Below, in pieces: positions 35,866-42,800 of a stretch of DNA of 64,000 bases (position 1 is its first letter; every line of letters begins with the position of its first letter). The notes beneath the pieces were generated by a model, which saw only the letters and a program-made list of their open reading frames with translations, searched no databases and was not told where the DNA came from. Position numbers and translations under genes: made by a program. Source of the DNA: Devriesea agamarum (lineage in GTDB: Bacteria > Actinomycetota > Actinomycetes > Actinomycetales > Dermabacteraceae); the NCBI RefSeq assembly GCF_900070355.1, contig NZ_LN849456.1, forward strand, positions 1,488,001 to 1,552,000, written 5' to 3'.

Positions 35866-37242
35866 ATGGCGGGACAAGCGGGCTCGGCAACTGCCGCCCC
35901 GAAGAAGAAACGTTCAATCCCTGGATTCGCTCAGGCCCAGCGCGTTGGCCGTTCGCTGATGATGCCCATTGCATCTCTGCCGGCGGCCGCACTCCTCATG
36001 CGCATCGGCCAGCCAGACATGCTGGGTAAAGAAGGTCTTGCCCAGTACGCACACTGGCTAGAGCCCGTAGCCGAAGTTCTGGCGGCTGCTGGCGGAGCCA
36101 TCTTCGACAATCTGCCCCTGATCTTCGCCCTTGGCGTTGCCATCGGCTATGCCAAAAAGGCTGATGGTTCCACTGGCCTGGCCGCCGTCATCGGCTACCT
36201 GGTCATGAGCAATGTCTTTAAGGCGCTGGCACCGTACTGGGGCTCGGCAGGAAATGATGGCGAGAAAGTCATCAACTACGGGGTCCTCGGCGGCATCGTC
36301 ATCGGTATCGTCGCCGCCCTGCTCTACCAGCGGTTCCACCGCACCAAACTGCCCCCGTACCTGGCGTTCTTCGGCGGGCGCCGTTTCGTGCCGATCATTA
36401 CCTCATTCGCCGCTGTGCTGATCGGCCTCGTACTGGGGATCATCTACCCGCTGTTCAACTGGCTGTTCAACGAAAAAATTGGCAACTTCCTGATGGAACA
36501 CGCCGCGAACCCCGGTACCGGGTTCATTTTCGGTACCCTCAACCGGTTGCTGATCCCCTTCGGTCTGCACCACCTGCTCAACTCCCTGCCCTGGTTCCAG
36601 CTCGGCTCCTGCACCAACGACAAGGGCGCCACCGTTCACGGTGACATCACGTGCTTCTTCGCCGGTGTTGACGGAACCAACGCCTGGACCGGCTCCTTCA
36701 TGACCGGTTTCTTCCCGATCATGATGTTCGCTCTTCCGGCAGCTGCTCTGGCCATTTACCACACGGCAAAGCCCGAGCGGAAGAAGATCACCGGCGGCAT
36801 CATGCTGTCAGTGGGTCTGACCGCGTTCCTCACCGGTATCACCGAGCCTCTTGAGTACGCCTTCGCCTACGTCGCCTTCCCGCTGTACGCGGTCCACGCG
36901 GTGCTGACCGGTACCTCGCTGGCCTTGGTGAATGCTCTCGGCATTAAAGACGGATTCGGCTTCTCCGCAGGTCTGTTCGACTATCTGCTGAACTTCGGAC
37001 GAGCCAGCGACCTGTCGGGAAGCGCATGGAAGGTGCTCGCACTGATCTTGATCGGTTTGTGCTATGCAGTGATTTACTACCTGCTCTTCCGCTTCGCAAT
37101 CACCCGCTTTAAGCTGCACACTCCGGGCCGGGAAGACGGCACCGAAGGCGAAGCAGTGTCGGTATTCGACGAAGCACAGATCGCCGCGGAAAAGCGTTCC
37201 GGAAAGAAAGCCGCAGAACCCGACCGCGGTCAAAAGAAATAG
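35866..37242 (+). CDS. PTS glucose/GlcNAc-family EIIC permease
   Basis: About 458 residues. QRVGRSLMMPIASLPAAALL near the start, GLHHLLNSLPWFQLG in the middle and GITEPLEYAFAY are the signatures of NagE/PtsG EIIC domains, with about 10 hydrophobic segments. It carries no fused EIIB or EIIA, which are the separate proteins encoded on the other strand. ATG 35866 has GGAGG 9 bases upstream. GlcNAc is the most probable substrate, judged from the DasR-like control and neighbouring hexosaminidases; glucose or maltose cannot be excluded. The C-terminal tail is charged. Confidence 0.9.
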   Translation: MAGQAGSATAAPKKKRSIPGFAQAQRVGRSLMMPIASLPAAALLMRIGQPDMLGKEGLAQYAHWLEPVAEVLAAAGGAIFDNLPLIFALGVAIGYAKKADGSTGLAAVIGYLVMSNVFKALAPYWGSAGNDGEKVINYGVLGGIVIGIVAALLYQRFHRTKLPPYLAFFGGRRFVPIITSFAAVLIGLVLGIIYPLFNWLFNEKIGNFLMEHAANPGTGFIFGTLNRLLIPFGLHHLLNSLPWFQLGSCTNDKGATVHGDITCFFAGVDGTNAWTGSFMTGFFPIMMFALPAAALAIYHTAKPERKKITGGIMLSVGLTAFLTGITEPLEYAFAYVAFPLYAVHAVLTGTSLALVNALGIKDGFGFSAGLFDYLLNFGRASDLSGSAWKVLALILIGLCYAVIYYLLFRFAITRFKLHTPGREDGTEGEAVSVFDEAQIAAEKRSGKKAAEPDRGQKK

Positions 37243-37288
37243 CGACCCACCACAGTCGCACCTAACTATAAATAGTCACCCCAGATCA

Positions 37289-37325
37289 TCACCCGGCGAT
37301 CCCTACCCCAGGGACCACCGGGTGA
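37289..37325 (+). terminator. Hairpin terminator after EIIC
   Basis: TCACCCGG (37289-37296) pairs with CCGGGTGA (37318-37325), with an inner TCCCT/AGGGA stem. It begins 46 bases after the EIIC stop and precedes the next PTS operon. The T-tract is weak. Confidence 0.65.
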
Positions 37326-37403
37326 TATCTTGTGATCCTAGGCACACTACCTGGGTGAGAGTCATAAACCGCAGGGTGACCGAACCGTTCGAGGAGGAAC
37401 GCA

Positions 37404-37859
37404 ATGACCACAACCTCTGCTCTGCTAGACCTCCTTCCCGCATGCGCGATCAAAACCAAAGCGCGCGCCGTCTCGTGGCGGGACGCTGTGACCATGGCCG
37501 GCAATCTCCTGGTCGACGCAGGTAACACCACCCCGGTGTACATCAATGCCATGATCGACGCGATATTGCGCTACGGGCCGTACGTCGTGATTGCCCCCGG
37601 GGTAGCCCTAGCCCATTCCCGCCCCGACACATCCGTGCTCAGCACCGGATTCTCATGGCTGAGCCTAGAAAAGCCCGTGGAGTTCGGCTCCACCGTCAAC
37701 GACCCAGTACACCTCGTCATCGGCCTTGCAGCAACGGATGCAAAACAGCATGTGCAAGCGCTGGCTGTTGTCGCCGAGCTGATTTCCGACCGCAAGCGCC
37801 TGGACGCGCTGTTAGCGGCGCCCGATGACGATGCCCTGCGCGCTGCACTCGCCGAGTAA
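37404..37859 (+). CDS. PTS EIIA protein, ascorbate/mannitol-type (UlaC-like)
   Basis: 151 residues of the PTS_EIIA_2 family. GVALAHSRPDTSVLSTGFSW includes the phosphorylated His71 and FGSTVNDPVHLVIGLAATD the conserved follow-up region. The gene starts an EIIA-EIIB-EIIC set. GAGGAGG lies 7 bases before the ATG at 37404, a strong site. The family serves ascorbate-type (AG superfamily) permeases. Confidence 0.9.
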   Translation: MTTTSALLDLLPACAIKTKARAVSWRDAVTMAGNLLVDAGNTTPVYINAMIDAILRYGPYVVIAPGVALAHSRPDTSVLSTGFSWLSLEKPVEFGSTVNDPVHLVIGLAATDAKQHVQALAVVAELISDRKRLDALLAAPDDDALRAALAE

Positions 37860-38006
37860 TACTCGCCGCGCAGCACAATCAGCAGACGCCAACGGACCAT
37901 TCGCACCATCAGCAATCAATCCTCCACATCGACTAGCCTCCGCTAACCCACTAGAGCCAGCAGCGCTATTGGTCAGCCCACGCACCTCATCCGAAAGGAA
38001 AGCCTT

Positions 38007-38279
38007 ATGAAGATCATCGCCGTGTGCGGAATGGGGATTGGAACCTCAATCATCCTCAAAATGACCATCGACCGCGCAATAAACGACCTCGGTGTCGATG
38101 CCGACGTCGAAGCCGCCGATATCTCCTCCGCCCGCGGGGCCGCAGCCATGGCCGATCTAGTGCTGACATCCGCTGAGCTCGCGGACGCACTCGGAGACGT
38201 CGACACCCCCATCGAAGTCATCACCGATTTCACCGATGTTGACGCCGTCAAAGCGGCCATTTCCCGCCACGCCGATTAA
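38007..38279 (+). CDS. PTS EIIB protein, ascorbate-type (UlaB-like)
   Basis: 90 residues, Rossmann-like EIIB with phosphorylated Cys7 in VCGMGIGTSIILKM. It sits between the EIIA and EIIC genes of the same set. A 147-base gap separates it from EIIA, longer than usual, but GAAAGGAAAG precedes the ATG. It passes phosphate from EIIA to the substrate in the EIIC. Confidence 0.9.
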   Translation: MKIIAVCGMGIGTSIILKMTIDRAINDLGVDADVEAADISSARGAAAMADLVLTSAELADALGDVDTPIEVITDFTDVDAVKAAISRHAD

Positions 38280-38290
38280 GCAGGGCTGAG

Positions 38291-39760
38291 ATGGGGATTG
38301 TCCTGGCCATCGCGAGTTTCATCGTTAACCAGATTCTGTCGGTCCCCGCGTTCCTGGTCGGGATCGTGGTGGCCATCGGGTTGATCGCGCTGAGACGCAA
38401 CACCGGCCAGGTCATCGGCGGCGCGCTGAAAGCCGTGCTCGGATTCCTGATTTTGTCCGCCGGTGCATCCGTAGTCACCTCGTCCCTGGAGCCGCTCGGG
38501 GAGATGATTCTCGGCGCCACCGGAGCGCAGGGAGTTGTGCCGACCAACGAAGCCATCGTCTCCATCGCCCAAAATCAATTCGGCACCATCACCGCCTGGG
38601 TGATGATCGCTGGATTCGCGGTGGCGATCATCCTGGCCCGCTTCACCCCGTTGAAGTACGTCTTTCTCACCGGCCATCACGTGTTCTTTATGGCCACCAT
38701 GCTCACCGTGGTTCTGGCAACCGCGAAGGTCAGCTCAGTTATTCAGGTGGTGGTCGGGGCTATCCTCCTGGGCACCATCATGGTGGTCATGCCCGCGTTG
38801 GCACATCCGTGGATGAAAAAAGTTACCGGGAACAACAAGCTCGCCATTGGCCATTTCGGAACCCTTGGATACATTGTGTCGGGCGCTATCGGTCAGGCCG
38901 TGGGACGTCGTTCAAAATCCACCGAAGATATGCGCCTGCCGCAATCTCTGCATTTCCTTCGCGACTCCATGGTTGCTACCGCTCTATCAATGGTGCTGTT
39001 TTACGCGGTGTTCTGCGTGGCCTACCTTCTGCGCGCCGGAACTCCTGCCGCTTTAAAACTGTTTAACTCCCCCGACGTCGGCGCATACGTGGTCACTGCT
39101 CTCACCAAAGGCCTGATGTTCGGGGTTGGGGTTGCCATCATCCTCTACGGGGTGCGCATCATACTCGGCGAGCTAGTACCCGCATTCCAGGGCATCGCCG
39201 AGAAAGTCGTCCCCGGGGCGGTCCCAGCTTTGGACTGCCCGATTGTGTTCCCGTTCGCACCCAATGCAGTACTGATCGGCTTTATTTTCTCCTTCGCAGG
39301 TGGCCTGCTATCCTTGGGCGCCTTAGCGTTAATTTTCGGCCCGCTATTCGGCCTCGCCCTCATTTTGCCCGGGATGGTCCCGCACTTCTTCACCGGCGGA
39401 GCTGCCGGAGTATTCGGCAATGCCACCGGCGGACGCCGCGGCGCGATGTGCGGCGCATTTGCCAACGGCATCATCATCACCGTCCTCCCCGCCCTATTAC
39501 TCAAAGTGCTCGGTTCCCTCGGGTTTGCAAACACCACCTTTGGCGACGCCGACTTCGGCTGGTATGGGACACTCATCGGCCACGCCATACAGGCTGGCCC
39601 CATCATCGGAATTATCCTCACCCTGATCATCGCCGCGATTTTGGTGGTGGGTGCCTCGTGGTGGCAGCGGCGGGTGGTGAACCGCGGATGGCTACCAGCG
39701 GCAGGGCACACCGAGTTTTTAGCCGAGGTGAAGAAAGCCGACAAAGCCAAGCGGGGGTAG
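38291..39760 (+). CDS. PTS EIIC permease, ascorbate-type (UlaA/SgaT-like)
   Basis: 489 residues with about 11 hydrophobic segments. LIALRRNTGQVIGGALKAVLG near the start, TGHHVFFMATML, GTLGYIVSGAIGQAVG and LDCPIVFPFAPNAVLIGFIFS are characteristic of the UlaA family. The ATG lies 11 bases after the EIIB stop. Ascorbate catabolic enzymes (UlaD, E, F, G) are not present nearby, and the next gene is a glycan hydrolase fusion, so the sugar carried may be something other than ascorbate. It is convergent with the GH35-GH20 gene. Confidence 0.88.
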   Translation: MGIVLAIASFIVNQILSVPAFLVGIVVAIGLIALRRNTGQVIGGALKAVLGFLILSAGASVVTSSLEPLGEMILGATGAQGVVPTNEAIVSIAQNQFGTITAWVMIAGFAVAIILARFTPLKYVFLTGHHVFFMATMLTVVLATAKVSSVIQVVVGAILLGTIMVVMPALAHPWMKKVTGNNKLAIGHFGTLGYIVSGAIGQAVGRRSKSTEDMRLPQSLHFLRDSMVATALSMVLFYAVFCVAYLLRAGTPAALKLFNSPDVGAYVVTALTKGLMFGVGVAIILYGVRIILGELVPAFQGIAEKVVPGAVPALDCPIVFPFAPNAVLIGFIFSFAGGLLSLGALALIFGPLFGLALILPGMVPHFFTGGAAGVFGNATGGRRGAMCGAFANGIIITVLPALLLKVLGSLGFANTTFGDADFGWYGTLIGHAIQAGPIIGIILTLIIAAILVVGASWWQRRVVNRGWLPAAGHTEFLAEVKKADKAKRG

Positions 39761-39814
39761 GGCCGAAGCCGGCTTGATAGCTAAAGGTCAAGGCCTGGGC
39801 GACAGCACGGGCAG

Positions 39815-39848
39815 AAGCTGCCCTGACGGTTGACAGCCAGGGCAGCTT
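39815..39848. terminator. Bidirectional hairpin terminator
   Basis: AAGCTGCCCTG (39815-39825) and CAGGGCAGCTT (39838-39848) form a perfect 11-bp stem with a 12-base loop, ending in TTT. It lies in the 130-base gap between the convergent EIIC and GH35-GH20 genes. Confidence 0.8.
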
Positions 39849-39890
39849 TGATGGTCGAGGCGTGACGGTTACACGCGGGAGCAGATCGGC

Positions 39891-42800
39891 TCAGGCATCA
39901 CCGATGACCGTGGCTCGACGGATCCACACCGAAATTTCCTGAGTATCCAGTCCATCAGCCCCGCATCTCTGCACCCCTGAGCCTGCGCAGCGACGGCGCT
40001 CAATCCCTCCCGGATTCCACACCCGTTCAGCCATGGCGCGCAACGGAAGACGCATGCCGTCCTCAATCTGCTCCGGCGTTTCAGCCTCGGGCGCATCGCA
40101 CCACAGAGCGAAATAGGAACCCGTAATCCATGCGGGCGTGGGATCCAGCCAACTCTGCGGAATCTGGCCATGGTCGGGGCACGGCGCGGGCCGAGTGGAG
40201 AAGATACCGGGGGACCAATTCAAAGCTGCGGCTGCCGTCGGATGTACGTCGTAGGCGCGACCCGGCGTGGTCACTACATAGTAGAAGCGGGAGTCATTGG
40301 TGTTGATCACCGTGTGCCCGCGTTCAGCGAAGCGCTCCACCGGCGCAAACGCCCGATGCCAGGCCGTCCAGTACATCACCGTGATGTGTGGATCCAAACC
40401 CAGACAGGTTCCGGGAAGATAGGACGCATCGTTCCAGGCCCTCACCTCCTGCACTCCGAGCACGCGCAAGCGGGTAGCTACCTCGTGGAGGAAATACGTG
40501 TACCCGTCGAGCACACTCGCACCCTCCCCGACCTGATCAATCGCATACGCGGCAAGCTGCGGATAACGAGCAGCCAGCGGTGCCTGCCACGATGCGGGGT
40601 CATCGGCGGACACTTCCTCCATGCTGAAGACTTCATCACCGCCCAAATGCCAGGATCGCGAAGGGAACAGGGGCACGAACTCCTCCAGCAGATCCCACAA
40701 AAGCTGTCGTGCCTCGGGATTGGAGTAGTCCAGGATCTTCCGGCCTTCGTCGCTGTCACCGGCGCGATACTCGGGGTTCTGCGCGAGGATCTGGGCCATA
40801 TGACCGGGCACATCGAGCGCGGGCACAATCCGAACGTGATAGTGCTCAGCCTCTGCTACAAGCTGCTTCACCTCGTCCCGAGTCAAAAACTCACCGGACA
40901 TAATCTCCGGGTGCGACCGACACTCCACCCGAAAACCTTCATTTTCGGAAAAATGAAGCTGGAGTTCATTCAGTTTCACGTAGGCGGCCTGACGCACCTG
41001 CCGAATCAGCCAGTCCAGATCGAAATATTTGCGCGCGGCATCAATATGCAGACCTCGCACTGGCTTATTTGGCTCATCGACCGCAACCGCCGGGGGAATC
41101 TCAGTATTGACCCGTAGCGCCTGGAGCGCGCTGCGGGTTGCCCAGAACAGTCCATCCCGGCCAGCTCCGCGCAGATCGAGATAGTCACCGGCCACAATCC
41201 GATAAGCCTCCGGGCTGGTGGTGCCGACGACCTCTCCGTACCCGAGCACGATGTCTCCCGGTTGCGGTGACGGTTCATCCTGCGAGGTCACCACGGGAAG
41301 ATCCCGCCCGGTAATGCCCCTAAGGTCGCGGCGCAGAAGCTCAGCATCTGCGGTTAAGGATTGGATGTCTCCGCGCGGCGTGGAGTTTTGATTGTGCGGG
41401 GCCGGGGGCACCGGGCGCAGCAGAATCCGCGAGGTGGGGGTGAGACGGAACGGGTTACCGCTGGTAGCCGTCAGATTCTGAATCGTGGGAACTACACAGG
41501 CCAGGCCCGAGTTATCGAGCAACCGGCGCGGCGCAACCACCTCGGGAAGATTGTGCAGCGCCCCGGTCGAGGAATGGACCGGCACGAGCCGGATCGCCTC
41601 TGGGCCCGCACCTGCCGCTTTCGCACTGATCACCGCAACCACCGTGTTGGCACCGCGCTGGTTCAGCAGGCCCAACGGTACGGTGAAGGCATTTTGCGGT
41701 CCGATATCACCGATGAACACCCCGACATTCCAGCCGTTGACGAACAGCACGATCTGGCAGGGATCATGGCGGCCCTCCTCGAACCGGGAGGAGTCAATCA
41801 CCAGTTGCCATGCGGTGTCCTGGTCCGTCGGCACGTCGAGTGTGACCGATGCGCGATACCAGCACACCCCTGGCCGGTCGGCGACCAGACTGCTCGTAGA
41901 GCTCCAGCCAGCGGGGACACCTGCGCTGTCAGCTGCTGCTGCATGGGACGCCGGGTCAGCGGGCAGTTCCGGGAGGTACCAACCGTGGCGCTCTCCGCCC
42001 AGGCCCCCGACGTTGTAGATCGTGCGGGCGGTATCCCAAGGGGTATCGCGGTCGATCGCCCCTTGCAGCCGCCACATCACGGCCTCGGTGGCGGGAAGTT
42101 CCGCATCGAACAGCCCTCGGTTCTGCCTGGATAGTCCATCGTCTGACCAGTCAAGGTTCTGCCCGAGATTGTGCACCAAAACCGCCAGCACCACTTCACG
42201 GCCCGGAGCGAAGTCGTGCTCTGCACCGGGGCCATAGCCCGACGCTAGATTAGGCCCAGCACATTCCTGCGCGCCGGTCTCTACGGGCTCGACCCTATCT
42301 GAAGGCACACCCGTATCCTTGCTGGTCACGGGCGGAATAGGCAGGGTCTGCCAGGTGCCGTCGGCGGTAGCAGCGCCGAGATAGTGGCCGTTGAGCCAAA
42401 CCTGCATGAACGCCGGGGCTTTACCGTGCGGAGGCTGACCAGTGCCGCCGTTGCCGATCAGGCGAAGCTGACCGCCGTCACCTGGCAGATCGGCGAGCGT
42501 AAACCGCGCCCGATACCATACGGCGCCTTCGTAAAACCCGTAGTGATTCGAGTCCAGCACCACGCCTTGGGTACCGGGGCCTTGCCACGGCGTGGAACCC
42601 ACCGTCGAATCCGCGACCTGCCAGGACGAGTCGTCGAAATCAGGGCGGAACTCATCGTCGTCACGGCGGGCGATCCAGGTGAGCTCAGGGGCGCTGACCG
42701 ACACCGGGCCTGGCACCTGGCCGCACGCCTCAGCGCTGCTCAGACCGGCAACCTCCGGGCTATCCGACCCGACATCCCTCGTCTTACCCGAATCGACATC

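Noticed and set aside
37404-39760. Firm assignment of ulaCBA for ascorbate uptake
   Set aside because: Family membership is clear but the catabolic genes are absent nearby and the glycan context points elsewhere, so no gene symbols were given.
39830-39836. TTGACA -35 promoter element
   Set aside because: It lies in the loop of the terminator hairpin at 39815-39848 between convergent gene ends, with no gene to drive.
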